From: an uncultured Prevotellaceae bacterium
Lineage (GTDB): Bacteria > Bacteroidota > Bacteroidia > Bacteroidales > Bacteroidaceae
DNA length: 64,000 nucleotides
Assembly: GCA_902763615.1 (NCBI GenBank)
Contig: CACWSX010000005.1
Location: 1-64,000, forward strand
Reading direction: 5' to 3'
Position numbers and translations under genes: made by a program. Under the pieces are notes generated by a model. The model saw only the letters and a list, made by a program, of their open reading frames with translations. It made no database searches and was not told the DNA's origin. Shown piece by piece: positions 26,570-36,518 of this stretch (positions are counted from its first letter, which is position 1; the number at the start of each line of letters is the position of its first letter).

Positions 26570-27418
26570 ATGAAGAATTTTATCATCAGAACCATTACAG
26601 GTGTGCTGTTTGTGGCAGCGATTATTACCTGTTTCCTCCGTGCAGAGGCTATGATCCTGTTGTTTGCCTTGGTAACGGGACTGACCATTTGGGAATTTAC
26701 CGGTTTAGTCAATGAAAGGGAACATGTCACCATCAACAGGATGATCTGTACAGTGGCAGGTGTCTACTTCTTCTTCGCGATGGCAGGTTACAACAGCGGA
26801 CTCACTCCCGCCAGTGTCTTCATTCCCTATCTCGTTTCCATCATCTATCTGCTGATTGCAGAGCTCTATCTGATGCACGATGACCCCGTCAGCAATTGGG
26901 CCTATACGATGATGAGCCAGCTTTACATCGCCCTGCCTTTCTCCTTGCTCAATGTACTGGCATTCCGTTCTGTGGGTTATGATATTACCTATACCTACCT
27001 TATCCCACTGAGTGTATTTGTCTTTCTGTGGATGAACGATACGGGAGCCTATCTATGTGGTTCACTTTTGGGAAAACACAAACTTTTCCCCCGCATCTCA
27101 CCAGGAAAGAGTTGGGAAGGCAGTATTGGTGGCGGTATCCTCGTGATGGCCATCGCTATACTGATATGGTATCTGACAGAGCTCTATGATGTTAACGAAC
27201 TCAGCCTCAACGCCTTTGAGTGGGCAGGACTGGGACTGACAGTCGTCATTTTCGGCACATGGGGTGATTTGATAGAATCGCTCTTCAAGCGTACTTTAGG
27301 TATTAAGGACAGCGGAACAATTCTCCCCGGTCATGGAGGCATGCTCGACCGTTTCGATTCCTCGCTGCTAGCGATTCCCGCAGCTGTTGTATATTTATAT
27401 ACGCTCACTCTCATCTAA
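26570..27418 (+). CDS. cdsA: phosphatidate cytidylyltransferase
   Basis: 282 residues, about eight membrane segments. Makes CDP-diacylglycerol from phosphatidate and CTP, the branch point for phospholipid synthesis. The family signature reads SLFKRTLGIKDSGTILPGHG followed by GMLDRFDS near the C-terminus, and an earlier FPRISPGKSWEG motif is present. Third gene of the rsfS-ftsH-cdsA operon, followed by a terminator. Confidence 0.95.
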   Translation: MKNFIIRTITGVLFVAAIITCFLRAEAMILLFALVTGLTIWEFTGLVNEREHVTINRMICTVAGVYFFFAMAGYNSGLTPASVFIPYLVSIIYLLIAELYLMHDDPVSNWAYTMMSQLYIALPFSLLNVLAFRSVGYDITYTYLIPLSVFVFLWMNDTGAYLCGSLLGKHKLFPRISPGKSWEGSIGGGILVMAIAILIWYLTELYDVNELSLNAFEWAGLGLTVVIFGTWGDLIESLFKRTLGIKDSGTILPGHGGMLDRFDSSLLAIPAAVVYLYTLTLI

Positions 27419-27420
27419 CA

Positions 27421-27451
27421 GAAAGCCCTCCGTTTTTGGGGGAGGGCTTCT
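27421..27451 (+). terminator. bidirectional terminator between cdsA and a convergent gene
   Basis: AAGCCCTCC (27423-27431) / GGAGGGCTT (27441-27449) between convergent genes; T-rich after the stem on the plus strand. Confidence 0.85.
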
Positions 27452-27453
27452 TG

Positions 27454-27921
27454 TTATTTCGTCTGATAAAGAACATTGAGTGTCGGCGTATAGGTATTCT
27501 TCAACGTCACCGTAATAAAGCCGCCTTCGGTCTCAAACTTCGCAACCTTATGGTCATCGCCCAGAACAGGACAGTTTGGCCACGCATCGAGTTCCTTCTC
27601 TAGGTTGTCACGGAGCTGCTGCCAGAGGTTGCGGGTGCTGTCATTGGTCGACAACTCATAGGTTTCTTGAATCATCTTCAGGGTGTCGTTCTGCTGAGCC
27701 AGCACAAGATGGTACAACTCACCCGGGTTCCGCATCACCACATTCGTCAGATCTGAGTCAGAACGGGCAGAGTCAAGAGCAAAGCCACGGTTCATCAGAG
27801 AATCGTAGAATGCCTTGAAAGGCATACCCATCGACAAGCCGCGATAATTCAGATACTGTGGTTCACTACTACACGCACATAGTGCCAAAAAAGCCACGAG
27901 GGTCACTAAAATCTTCTTCAT
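27454..27921 (-). CDS. uncharacterised lipoprotein
   Basis: 155 residues from the start chosen. The signal MKKILVTLVAFLALCAC ends in a lipobox (LCAC) giving lipidation at Cys17 or so. The rest (YRGLSMGMPFKAFYDSLMNR, LEKELDAWPNCPVLGDDHK) is not a family I recognise; small, mixed alpha/beta by composition. A minus-strand -7 box TATCTTTG at about 27952-27945 lies over the first codons of the longer frame (to 27951), so MKK at 27921 is the better start. Divergent from the TonB receptor gene. Confidence 0.75.
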   Translation of the reverse strand: MKKILVTLVAFLALCACSSEPQYLNYRGLSMGMPFKAFYDSLMNRGFALDSARSDSDLTNVVMRNPGELYHLVLAQQNDTLKMIQETYELSTNDSTRNLWQQLRDNLEKELDAWPNCPVLGDDHKVAKFETEGGFITVTLKNTYTPTLNVLYQTK

Positions 27922-28001
27922 AATCATACTAGTTTGATAATTCTGCTGCAAAGATAAGTTTTTTTTTTGAAGTTTCCAAAAAAAACCTTACCTTTGCACC
28001 C

Positions 28002-30056
28002 ATGTTTACAGGAAGCCTCCTACTTTTTGCCCTTTTGATGGCCCCTGACAACGTTGATTCAATCCGTACGGAACGTATCGACGAAGTTATCGTCACATCA
28101 AATTCTGCCCGTCAACGCCTACAAAGTGTACAGGCAGGTGCCGAGCAACTCCAGTTAAAGGAGTTGACCACTGCCCCGCAATTGTTCGGTGAGACCGACA
28201 TCATGCGGAGCATACAGCTATTGCCGGGCATCAAGGCTGAGAGTGATGCGTCAAGCAGTTTCCAAGTACGAGGAGGTACCTCTGCTCAGAACATGGTACT
28301 GTTCGACAATTGTCCAGTCTATAATGTCGGTCATTTGGCAGGACTTTTTTCCGCTTTTAACAACGACGCATTAGCAGGTGCCACACTCTATAAGGGGCTG
28401 TTACCTGCCCAATATGGCGGTGCTTCATCGGCCGTACTCGATATCAGCGGACGAACAGGCGACAAGCAGCAATGGCATGGCGGGGCAACTATCGGTTTGC
28501 TGTCAGCAAAAGGAACTTTCGAGGGGCCGATCATCAAAGATAAATTATCATTTCTCGTAACTGCCCGCCGCACCTATCTCGATGCCTTCCTCAAACTCAG
28601 TGATGACTTCAAGGACAATACGCTTTATTTCTATGATGTCAATACAAAAATCGATTGGACGATAACGCCATGCGACCAGCTTTTCCTGAGTTTCTTCACT
28701 GGCTATGACCGCACTGCCTTACAAGACATGATTGACATCCGCTGGCGGAATCTGACAGGTAGTCTGAAATGGCTCCATCACTTCAATGGCGGCTCCAATT
28801 CCCAAACGACCCTGCTTTACAGCAGTTATGAGAACGACAATGGTGTCGATTTCATGAAGCTCAACCTCTGGTACAAAGGTCATATTCGTCAGGCCAGTTT
28901 CCGTCAGGATTTCAATCTCTCCTTTGGTTCACATGAGTTGAAGGCAGGCTTTCAGTCCTCACTACTCAACGTCAAATCAGCAGAATGGCAGGTGCTTAGC
29001 ACCTACGAGAAAGAGCAACGCCGTGCCTGGGAAAATGCCATCTGGCTCAATGCTACCCTCAAGCCCTTCGAGCGGCTGACAGCCACTGCCGGACTACGTC
29101 TAAGCACCTTCTCACCGTTAGGAGGGTCTCTCTACTACGACCTCACCCCCGAGGGCGAGATTGACTGGTACTATAACTATAATAAGAACCAGATTGTCAA
29201 AACCCATATGGTCTGGGAACCTCGCGTGAGCCTCAATTTCTCCCTCACGCCGACACTCAATGCCAAAGTGGCCTATGCGAGAACGTCACAGAACATCCAT
29301 GCCCTGCGTAACCAGAGTACCTCCACACCCTTTGACCGTTATACCATTAGCAGCAATATCGTAGAACCGGAGATTGCAGACCAGATCAGTGCAGGTTTCT
29401 TTTTCGCTACCCCCGACGAAACCTATGACTTCTCTGTCGAGGGCTACTACCGCAAGATTACCAATATCCTGGATTATCGCGATGGAAAGACCTTCCGCAG
29501 TGAGATTGAGATCGAGCGTCTTATTTTGCCTGGTGACGGTAAGGCATACGGTGTGGAATTCCTAGCCCGAAAGAACAATGGTCGCTTTACAGGATGGCTG
29601 GGCTATACACTGTCATGGTCAAAAGCCAAGATTGAGGGCATCAATGGCGGCCGTTGGTATGATGCCAACAACGACCGTCGTCACGATATCAACTTAGTGG
29701 CGATGTATCGACTCTCACCACGATGGAGCCTCAGCGCAGCATGGGTCTTCAACAGCGGTCAGGCTTTTACTGCCCCAAGCGGTAAATACCAGATCATCGA
29801 CAACTGGATTTACTATTATGCTGAGCGCAACGGTTACCGCGCCCCCGACTACCACCGTCTTGATGTCAGTGCTGTCTGGTCGAAGAAATACCGTCGCACC
29901 ACCCATGAGTGGGTCTTCGGCATCTACAACCTCTACAATCGCTACAACCCGTTCCTCATCAACTTCGAGGACAGTGAACAAGGCGCAGGCACCCGTGCGG
30001 TGCAGTATTCGCTTTTCGGTATTGTACCGTCAGTATCGTTCAACATCAACTTCTGA
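28002..30056 (+). CDS. TonB-dependent outer-membrane receptor
   Basis: 684 residues, outer-membrane beta-barrel. A short signal peptide (MFTGSLLLFALLMAP) is followed by a TonB-box-like IDEVIVTSN segment and a plug domain (FQVRGGTSAQNMVLFDNCPV, LYKGLLPAQYGGASSAVLDI), then the barrel, ending in a C-terminal aromatic strand (VPSVSFNINF). The N-terminal carboxypeptidase-regulatory-like domain common in Bacteroidetes SusC-type proteins is absent. -7 box TACCTTTG at 27989-27996 is 5 bases before the ATG. It forms an operon with the DUF4249 lipoprotein, a pairing seen widely in this phylum. Ligand unknown. Confidence 0.9.
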   Translation: MFTGSLLLFALLMAPDNVDSIRTERIDEVIVTSNSARQRLQSVQAGAEQLQLKELTTAPQLFGETDIMRSIQLLPGIKAESDASSSFQVRGGTSAQNMVLFDNCPVYNVGHLAGLFSAFNNDALAGATLYKGLLPAQYGGASSAVLDISGRTGDKQQWHGGATIGLLSAKGTFEGPIIKDKLSFLVTARRTYLDAFLKLSDDFKDNTLYFYDVNTKIDWTITPCDQLFLSFFTGYDRTALQDMIDIRWRNLTGSLKWLHHFNGGSNSQTTLLYSSYENDNGVDFMKLNLWYKGHIRQASFRQDFNLSFGSHELKAGFQSSLLNVKSAEWQVLSTYEKEQRRAWENAIWLNATLKPFERLTATAGLRLSTFSPLGGSLYYDLTPEGEIDWYYNYNKNQIVKTHMVWEPRVSLNFSLTPTLNAKVAYARTSQNIHALRNQSTSTPFDRYTISSNIVEPEIADQISAGFFFATPDETYDFSVEGYYRKITNILDYRDGKTFRSEIEIERLILPGDGKAYGVEFLARKNNGRFTGWLGYTLSWSKAKIEGINGGRWYDANNDRRHDINLVAMYRLSPRWSLSAAWVFNSGQAFTAPSGKYQIIDNWIYYYAERNGYRAPDYHRLDVSAVWSKKYRRTTHEWVFGIYNLYNRYNPFLINFEDSEQGAGTRAVQYSLFGIVPSVSFNINF

Positions 30057-30062
30057 CCGCTC

Positions 30063-30863
30063 ATGAAAAAAAATATTCTATTTTTCATCTGTCTGAATAT
30101 CATGCTTCTGTCTTCTTGCAAGAAAGACATTGACATTGATTATCATCAAGTTCCCTCGCACTATGTGGTCGAGGCCTCTGTCAGCAATACGAACATGGAA
30201 GCACGCATCAGCCGGACGCAGAATATGGATGACAACAGCACCCAAAGCAACATCAGTAATGCCGTTGTCGTCATTACTGGTGATGATGGTAGCAGCAACC
30301 GACTCAGCTATTTGTCCAACGGCCGCTATATCTCCAGAAGCAAGGGTGTACCGGGCGTCACTTATACCATCACGGTCGATGTCGACGGAGAACATTTCAC
30401 GTCTACTTCGACCATGCAGAAGAAACCCACAATCAATTCATTCCGGGTGATTCGCAAGAAGATTGCCACAGAATGGTTCCAAATTGGCGAACTGAACTTC
30501 CAAGATTTGCCCAATGAAGACAACTGGTATTTCATGCACATCTATCGCAACGACTTGGGTTACCGCTGGGCGGTGCTGAACGACCGCAACGACCCGGACA
30601 AGGAAAGACAACAACTCTTTAACTTCTTCCGTGAGGGCGATGGTGGCAGTGACGTGCTTCGTGACGGTGACAATCTGAGAATTGAACTATACAGTATCGA
30701 CCAACGGGCTTATGACTACCTTTTCTCCATGCAGATGATGGAAAACACAGGCACCAACCCGATACCTAATTTCACGGGCGGGTGCCTGGGCTATTTCTCT
30801 GCACACTGGCTGGTGGCAATACCTTTTGTCTACCATGCAGCCAACGTGGAAGAGGAGGATTAA
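30063..30863 (+). CDS. DUF4249 lipoprotein
   Basis: 266 residues. Lipoprotein signal with lipobox LLSSC. The body is all-beta, with SNAVVVITGDDG and GVTYTITVDVDGEHFTSTST, matching the DUF4249 family of lipoproteins encoded next to TonB receptors. Likely an outer-membrane partner of the receptor, from which it is separated by 6 bases; the partnership is inferred from position. Its stop overlaps the stop of the convergent lipoprotein gene by 4 bases. Confidence 0.82.
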   Translation: MKKNILFFICLNIMLLSSCKKDIDIDYHQVPSHYVVEASVSNTNMEARISRTQNMDDNSTQSNISNAVVVITGDDGSSNRLSYLSNGRYISRSKGVPGVTYTITVDVDGEHFTSTSTMQKKPTINSFRVIRKKIATEWFQIGELNFQDLPNEDNWYFMHIYRNDLGYRWAVLNDRNDPDKERQQLFNFFREGDGGSDVLRDGDNLRIELYSIDQRAYDYLFSMQMMENTGTNPIPNFTGGCLGYFSAHWLVAIPFVYHAANVEEED

Positions 30864-31336
30864 AAACCAAACAGATCCGGTGGCGTCGTTGGTGTCGAAC
30901 TAAGTTTTATCCGCACCGTAAAAGGAACATCCATATCCGTATTCTTATACTCTATTTTGATGCTCATGTCATCAAACGACAATACACGTGCCTGAATCTT
31001 CTGTGTCTGGCTGCCGTTGGCATATTCCAAACGGAGATTGTCATTATCGCACTTATAGGTACCGGCATAAATTGTATCACCGTAGATGTCATAAGCACAG
31101 AACGAGCCGTTTCTTACCATACCATTATAAGTACCATTGCCATCAAACTTGAAATAATGATAGATAAAATCCTCAGGCGACACATTCACATCACCGATGA
31201 TTTCCACATCACCATCCTCCCAACCGCGATACCACGTACCGACAATCTGTTCCGCCAATCGGCTTCCATCGTCGTCACCACTACCACAACAGACGAACAA
31301 TGGCAAAAGCAACAATAAGGAAAACTTATTTGACAT
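30860..31336 (-). CDS. lipocalin-like lipoprotein of unknown function
   Basis: 158 residues. Signal with lipobox FVCC; then [13 protein letters not shown], a lipocalin-like GTW start, and alternating beta segments ([31 protein letters not shown]). This pattern fits small lipocalin-like domains common in Bacteroidetes, but no specific family is claimed. The start overlaps the 3' end of asd by 11 bases, so it is co-transcribed with asd. Confidence 0.7.
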   Translation of the reverse strand: MSNKFSLLLLLPLFVCCGSGDDDGSRLAEQIVGTWYRGWEDGDVEIIGDVNVSPEDFIYHYFKFDGNGTYNGMVRNGSFCAYDIYGDTIYAGTYKCDNDNLRLEYANGSQTQKIQARVLSFDDMSIKIEYKNTDMDVPFTVRIKLSSTPTTPPDLFGF

Positions 31337-32339
31337 TGCCGACCTTCACCAAATACTCTGCAATCTGTACGGCATTCAAAGCAGCGCCCTTACGGATCTG
31401 GTCACCAGAAAGCCAGAAGGTAAGACCGTTCTCATCGCTGATATCTTTACGGATACGACCAACATAAACGTCATCCTTTCCGGCTGTCTCTAGAGGCATC
31501 GGATAGGTCAACGTCGCAGGATCATCCTTCAGCGTACAACCAGGTGCAGCGGCAATCGCCTTCTGAGCCTCCTCTACACTAATGGGACGCTCGGTCTCAA
31601 TCCAGACAGACTCGGAGTGAGAACGCAAAGAGCTCACACGGACACACATGGCCGAGCACTTCGCGTCGGTATGCATAATCTTACGTGTCTCGTTGTACAT
31701 CTTCATCTCCTCCTTTGTGTAGCCATTAGGCTGGAACACATCGATTTGAGGAATCACATTATATGCCAATTGATGGGCAAACTTTTTCACGGTCTTCACC
31801 TCACCCTCTTCAACCATCTCCTTGTACTGCTGCTGGAGTTCAGCCATAGCGGCAGCACCAGCACCAGAGGCACTCTGATAACTAGCCACGTGAATACGCT
31901 TGATATGCGATAGTTTCTCCAGCGGTTGGAGCACCACCACCATCATGATGGTCGTACAATTCGGGTTAGCGATGATGCCACGAGGACGATTCAAAGCATC
32001 CTCAGCATTGCATTCAGGCACCACCAGGGGCACATCGTCGTCCATGCGGAAAGCCGAAGAATTATCAATCATCACAGCACCGTATTTCGTAATTGTCTCA
32101 GCGAATTCCTTCGATGTACCTGCACCAGCAGAGGTGAAAGCGATGTCCACATCCTTAAAGTCATCGTTGTGCTGCAATAGCTTCACTTCGATTTCCTTAC
32201 CCTTAAACGTGTATTTCTTACCTGCACTGCGCTCTGAGCCAAACAATACCAGTTCGTCCATCGGGAAATTTCTCTCTGCGAGAATGCGCAGGAATTCCTG
32301 TCCTACAGCGCCACTCGCACCAACAATTGCTACTTTCAT
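31326..32339 (-). CDS. asd: aspartate-semialdehyde dehydrogenase
   Basis: 337 residues. NADP-dependent reduction of aspartyl phosphate to the semialdehyde, leading to lysine/diaminopimelate, threonine and methionine. Motifs: [15 protein letters not shown] (nucleotide binding), NPNCTT with catalytic Cys128, and the substrate-binding [11 protein letters not shown]. Length is normal. -7 box TAACTTTG at 32382-32375 on the minus strand. Divergent from the antiporter gene. Confidence 0.95.
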   Translation of the reverse strand: MKVAIVGASGAVGQEFLRILAERNFPMDELVLFGSERSAGKKYTFKGKEIEVKLLQHNDDFKDVDIAFTSAGAGTSKEFAETITKYGAVMIDNSSAFRMDDDVPLVVPECNAEDALNRPRGIIANPNCTTIMMVVVLQPLEKLSHIKRIHVASYQSASGAGAAAMAELQQQYKEMVEEGEVKTVKKFAHQLAYNVIPQIDVFQPNGYTKEEMKMYNETRKIMHTDAKCSAMCVRVSSLRSHSESVWIETERPISVEEAQKAIAAAPGCTLKDDPATLTYPMPLETAGKDDVYVGRIRKDISDENGLTFWLSGDQIRKGAALNAVQIAEYLVKVGNVK

Positions 32340-32441
32340 CTTGTTTAATTATTATTATGGTTACAATTTGGCTGCAAAGTTACTATTTTTTTTGTTCTTA
32401 TGAAAGAACTTTCCGAAAAAAACACTAACTTTGCACATGAA

Positions 32442-34610
32442 ATGAGACTAGTGGCAGCATATTTTCCAATAACTGACCCCACGATGATTTTCTTCGTCGT
32501 GCTGATGATTATTCTGTTTGCCCCTATCATTATGAGCAAGCTGCGCATCCCACACATCATCGGTATGGTACTGGCGGGTGTCGTCATCGGTAAATATGGC
32601 CTGAACATTCTGGAGCGAGACATCTCTTTCGAAATCTTTGGAAGTGTCGGTTTATACTATATCATGTTCCTTGCCGGTCTCGAGATGGACTTGGAAAGTG
32701 TCAAGCGCAAATCCCGACAGTTTTTGTTTTTTGGTCTGCTCACCTGTTTCGTACCCCTGATTCTTACTTATATCATGTCGCGAACCATATTGGGCTATAG
32801 CCATCCCGCCTCATTTCTCTTAGGCTGCATTATGGCTTCCAACACCCTTATAGCTTATCCCATTGTAAGCCGATATGGTCTGCAGAAACATCCTTCCGTC
32901 CAATTATCCGTCGGCTCGTCGATGATTTCGCTTTTCATGGCTCTGGTGATGATTGCAGCCCTCTCTACCCTCTTCACCGCAAGCCGAGACACCAATGGTG
33001 ATTCCTCCATTGTGCTTCTTTTTTTCTCTTTCCTCATATCTTTATGCGTCTTCATAGCCGGATCTATCTGGCTTATTCCCCGTTTGGCACGCTATTTCCT
33101 ACGCCGCTATTCCGATGCGGTCATGCAGTATATCTTCGTCTTGGCAGTGATGTTCTTATCGGCAGCACTCTCCGTAGCCATCGGCCTGGAGGGCATCTTC
33201 GGGGCCTTCCTCTCCGGACTGATTCTCAACAGATACATCCCCAAGGTCTCACCCTTGATGAATCGCATCGAGTTTATAGGTAATGCGATCTTCATCCCTT
33301 ATTTCCTTATTGGTGTCGGTATGCTGATTAATGTGCGTACCGTCTTCACATCCCTTGATGTGCTGTGGGTCGTTTGTCTCATTGCCTTCTTTGGTACCTT
33401 TGGAAAAGCCTTAGCTGCCTATATCTCCAGCCTGATTTTCCGATTGGCTCAGCGCGACGGTAATATGATGTTCGGTATGACCTCTGCCCACGCAGCCGGT
33501 GCCATCGCCATGGTCATGGTAGGCATGCGCTTGGAGGTTTCACCAGGCGTCTATCTCGTCAACAGCGATATGTTGAACGGTGTCGTGATGATGATTCTTG
33601 TCACCTGTATCATCTCCACCATGATGACGGAGCATGCCTCCCAGCAGATTGTGCTCACCCAGAGCCGCGATGCCATTTCTTATCCTGGTTCAGTAACGAG
33701 CACCAACACCCCGGATGACGATGAAAAAATCCTCATATGTGTCAAATACCAAGAGATTGCCCCACAACTGCTATCAATAGCCCTGCTTATGCGCAACCAA
33801 CGGTTGAACAGGGGACTTGTGGCCTTGAATGTGGTCTACGATGATGAAAAATCCGTCCAACACCGCGAAAAGGGGCTCCGTCTGTTGGAACAGTTACAAC
33901 AACAGGCATCTGCAGCCGAGGTACATATGCAGACGCAGGTACGACTAGCCTCCAACATTGCCAATGGCATCAAGCACGCCTTCCGCGAGTTCAGCAGTTC
34001 CGAGATCATTATGGGCATGCACGTCCATACAGAGCGCAATCCCAAGTTCTGGGGTGATTTCATCCAGAGTCTCTATAATGGTCTGAACCGACAGATTATC
34101 CTTATCCGCTTTGTACAGCCCCTCAACACCCTGCGCCGTATCCAAGTGGCGGTGCCTTCACGGGCAGAGTTTGAACCAGGCTTCCAGCGCTGGTTAGAAC
34201 GTCTGAGCCGTTTTGCGGGCCAACTTGACTGTCGCATCCAGTTCCATGGCCGCGAAGAGTCACTCGTACTGATAGCCGAATATATCAACAACCGCCATCC
34301 CAATGTTCGCGCAGAATATACCCCCATGGGACACTGGAACGAACTGCCACAGTTGGCTGCCACTATTCAGGAAGACCACATGTTTATTGTCGTCACCGCC
34401 CGTAAAGGAACCATCTCTTATAAGAATGCCCTGGAGCGGTTACCCGACGAGTTACAAAAGTATTTCTCAGGCAAGAACCTCATGATTATCTTCCCCGATC
34501 AATATGGCGACCCGAAGGATGATCACATGAGCTTCACCGAGGCCCAGCACCACGAAGAGACATCGCTCTATACGACCATCTCGCAGTGGATACACAAGAA
34601 AAAGAATTGA
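32442..34610 (+). CDS. monovalent cation/proton antiporter (CPA2) with USP-like C-terminus
   Basis: About 722 residues. The N-terminal 400 residues hold about 12 membrane segments of the Na_H_Exchanger fold (RIPHIIGMVLAGVVIGKYGL, FLAGLEMDLESV, GLEGIFGAFLSGLIL); the C-terminal 300 resemble tandem universal-stress-like domains (SSEIIMGMHVHTERN). Exchanges K+ or Na+ for H+; specificity unknown. A -7 box TAACTTTG at 32426-32433 lies just before ATG 32442, excluding an in-frame ATG at 32400 as start. A CvfB-like gene follows after 2 bases. Confidence 0.88.
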   Translation: MRLVAAYFPITDPTMIFFVVLMIILFAPIIMSKLRIPHIIGMVLAGVVIGKYGLNILERDISFEIFGSVGLYYIMFLAGLEMDLESVKRKSRQFLFFGLLTCFVPLILTYIMSRTILGYSHPASFLLGCIMASNTLIAYPIVSRYGLQKHPSVQLSVGSSMISLFMALVMIAALSTLFTASRDTNGDSSIVLLFFSFLISLCVFIAGSIWLIPRLARYFLRRYSDAVMQYIFVLAVMFLSAALSVAIGLEGIFGAFLSGLILNRYIPKVSPLMNRIEFIGNAIFIPYFLIGVGMLINVRTVFTSLDVLWVVCLIAFFGTFGKALAAYISSLIFRLAQRDGNMMFGMTSAHAAGAIAMVMVGMRLEVSPGVYLVNSDMLNGVVMMILVTCIISTMMTEHASQQIVLTQSRDAISYPGSVTSTNTPDDDEKILICVKYQEIAPQLLSIALLMRNQRLNRGLVALNVVYDDEKSVQHREKGLRLLEQLQQQASAAEVHMQTQVRLASNIANGIKHAFREFSSSEIIMGMHVHTERNPKFWGDFIQSLYNGLNRQIILIRFVQPLNTLRRIQVAVPSRAEFEPGFQRWLERLSRFAGQLDCRIQFHGREESLVLIAEYINNRHPNVRAEYTPMGHWNELPQLAATIQEDHMFIVVTARKGTISYKNALERLPDELQKYFSGKNLMIIFPDQYGDPKDDHMSFTEAQHHEETSLYTTISQWIHKKKN

Positions 34611-34612
34611 TT

Positions 34613-35239
34613 ATGCTGAAATTAGGAGACTATCATACGTTACGAATCAAAAAACGTACAGACTACGGGCTGTATCTGGACGGGGGAGATGAAGGCAATA
34701 TTCTCCTGCCCAATCGGTATGTGACCAAAGACATGCATATCGGTGATGAGATAGAGGTATTTATCTATCTGGATCAGGACGAGCGAACCATTGCTACCAC
34801 AGAACACCCAATTGCCAAGGTCGGAGAGTTTGCGTGGATGGAATGTGCATGGACCAATGAATACGGCGCTTTCCTGAACTGGGGCCTGATGAAAGACCTG
34901 TTCTGTCCCTTCCGTGAACAAAAGCAGCGTATGGAGCGAGGCAAGAAATATTATGTTTACGTGATGGAGGATGAGAAGACTCATCGCCTGATGGCCACAG
35001 CCAAGGTAGAACGTTATCAAAAGAAAACGGGCCATGAACTGGCCCTGGATTTCTCGGAAGAATTACTGCGCTACCTCTATGAGCATGAGGGGCATTGCGA
35101 CCTTGGCGACAAATCGCCAGCTGAAGAAATCGCAGCCCGGTTCGGAGTCTCAAAGAAAGTCTTCAAACAGGCCGTTGGCGACCTATACAAGCGACAGATT
35201 ATCACCATCAGTGACGATGGTCTCCACCTCGTTCACTGA
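34613..35239 (+). CDS. shortened CvfB-like S1-domain protein
   Basis: 208 residues against about 275-285 in CvfB relatives. N-terminal S1-like domains ([53 protein letters not shown]) run to about 135; a C-terminal winged helix ([33 protein letters not shown]) ends it. The third S1-like stretch that normally lies between ATAKVE and the winged helix is missing, the junction being at [23 protein letters not shown] binding is likely; the CvfB name is by similarity. Operon with the antiporter; its last 57 bases overlap lolD, read from the other strand. Confidence 0.82.
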   Translation: MLKLGDYHTLRIKKRTDYGLYLDGGDEGNILLPNRYVTKDMHIGDEIEVFIYLDQDERTIATTEHPIAKVGEFAWMECAWTNEYGAFLNWGLMKDLFCPFREQKQRMERGKKYYVYVMEDEKTHRLMATAKVERYQKKTGHELALDFSEELLRYLYEHEGHCDLGDKSPAEEIAARFGVSKKVFKQAVGDLYKRQIITISDDGLHLVH

Positions 35240-35911
35240 TTCAGCCTCTTTGCACGATTCTCCGACAACAACGCCATCTTTCAGATGAATCGTCCTGTCC
35301 GTCAACTGCGCCAGACTTTCATCATGCGTCACGATGACAAAAGTTTGCCCGAATTTATCTCTCAGATCAAAGAAAAGTTGATGGAGTTCCTGTTTATTCT
35401 TGGAATCCAAGGAGCCTGAAGGTTCGTCTGCCAAAATCACTGCCGGGTTATTAATCAGCGCACGGGCCACGGCCACACGCTGTTTCTCACCACCGGAAAG
35501 TTCATTGGGTTTATGTGAAGCGCGATCACTCAATCCCATAAACTCAAGTAATTCCTTCGCCCGTTTCTTGGCCTCCTTCTGCGAAACGCCAGCGATATAG
35601 GCGGGAATCATGATATTCTCTAAGGCTGTAAATTCTGGCAGCAGCTGGTGAAACTGAAAGACAAAGCCTAAATGCTGATTGCGGAAATCACTTAGTTTCT
35701 TAGCTGATAATTGGTTGGTATCAACACCATCCACCACCACACGACCCGTATTTGGTCTGTCCAACGTACCAATAATCTGTAACAGCGTTGTCTTTCCTGC
35801 TCCAGAGGGTCCGACAATACTCACCACCTCGCCTTTATCGATATGGAGGTCGATGCCCTTCAGCACTTCCAACGCGCCAAAACTCTTATGGATATTCTCT
35901 ATTGTTATCAT
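35183..35911 (-). CDS. lolD: LolD-like ABC transporter ATP-binding protein
   Basis: 242 residues. Likely powers lipoprotein release from the inner membrane with a LolCE partner, which is not adjacent here; other MacB-type exporters share this sequence pattern. Walker [10 protein letters not shown], signature [15 protein letters not shown], Walker [13 protein letters not shown], and H-loop VTHDES are intact. Family proteins end soon after DRTIHLKDG; this one has about 25 more residues ([16 protein letters not shown]...) because the frame runs 57 bases into the convergent cvfB-like gene. -7 box TACCTTTG at 35927-35920 on the minus strand. Confidence 0.88.
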   Translation of the reverse strand: MITIENIHKSFGALEVLKGIDLHIDKGEVVSIVGPSGAGKTTLLQIIGTLDRPNTGRVVVDGVDTNQLSAKKLSDFRNQHLGFVFQFHQLLPEFTALENIMIPAYIAGVSQKEAKKRAKELLEFMGLSDRASHKPNELSGGEKQRVAVARALINNPAVILADEPSGSLDSKNKQELHQLFFDLRDKFGQTFVIVTHDESLAQLTDRTIHLKDGVVVGESCKEAESVNEVETIVTDGDNLSLV

Positions 35912-35966
35912 ATTGAAGGCAAAGGTACGACAATTCTACAAAATGCCCAAATTTTACGTAAAAAAC

Positions 35967-35997
35967 TTTGTGGTTTTCATGAAAAGCAGTAACTTTG
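35967..35997 (+). promoter_or_regulatory. promoter of the DUF1573 lipoprotein gene
   Basis: TTTG (35967-35970), 19 bases, TAACTTTG (35990-35997). 24 bases before the ATG at 36022. Confidence 0.75.
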
Positions 35998-36021
35998 CTG
36001 CCACTTATCAAAGAGAAGAAT

Positions 36022-36468
36022 ATGAAGAAACTAATATTTCCATTGGTCCTCCTGCTTTTTGCTGCTTGTGGTCAGAAAAGCCAGAACGCCAAAGATACCC
36101 AAGATATTCAGAATACGCAAAAGAAGAATCCCAAGGGTCCTTTTGCACAGATAGAGTTTCCAGAGGGTACAGAATACAATTTTGGTTCTTATTATGAGAA
36201 AGTGGATAAGACACATGATTTCATTGTACGTAATCCAGGCAATATTCCCTTGGTAATCAGTAAAGTTGAAGCCGCTTGCCCATGTACAAAAGTTAGCGGT
36301 CCAAAGAAACCGATTCTAGAAGGACAATCAGATACTATACATGTCAGGTATGATGGTAACGGTTTTCTCGATGGCTACTATCTCAAACATATCACGGTTT
36401 ATGCCAATATTAAGGAGGAAGCGGTAGAACTAGTAATTAGTGGAACCTATCATGATAACAAAAAATAA
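36022..36468 (+). CDS. DUF1573 lipoprotein
   Basis: 148 residues. Lipobox FAACG after a short signal, then a Gln/Lys/Asn-rich linker and a DUF1573 domain with FGSYYEKVDKTHDFIVRNPG, VISKVEAACPCTKVSGPKKP and a C-terminal HITVYANIKEEAVELVISG. DUF1573 is an Ig-like beta-sandwich widespread in Bacteroidetes; role unknown. Monocistronic, with its own promoter and a following terminator. Confidence 0.85.
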   Translation: MKKLIFPLVLLLFAACGQKSQNAKDTQDIQNTQKKNPKGPFAQIEFPEGTEYNFGSYYEKVDKTHDFIVRNPGNIPLVISKVEAACPCTKVSGPKKPILEGQSDTIHVRYDGNGFLDGYYLKHITVYANIKEEAVELVISGTYHDNKK

Positions 36469-36502
36469 AAAAAGCCTCTGGAAAGATATCCAGAGGCTTT
36501 TA
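36469..36502 (+). terminator. bidirectional terminator
   Basis: AAAGCCTCTGGA / TCCAGAGGCTTT between the convergent DUF1573 and OmpA-family genes; A-rich before and T-rich after. Confidence 0.9.
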
Positions 36503-36518
36503 TATATATTAGTATAAC

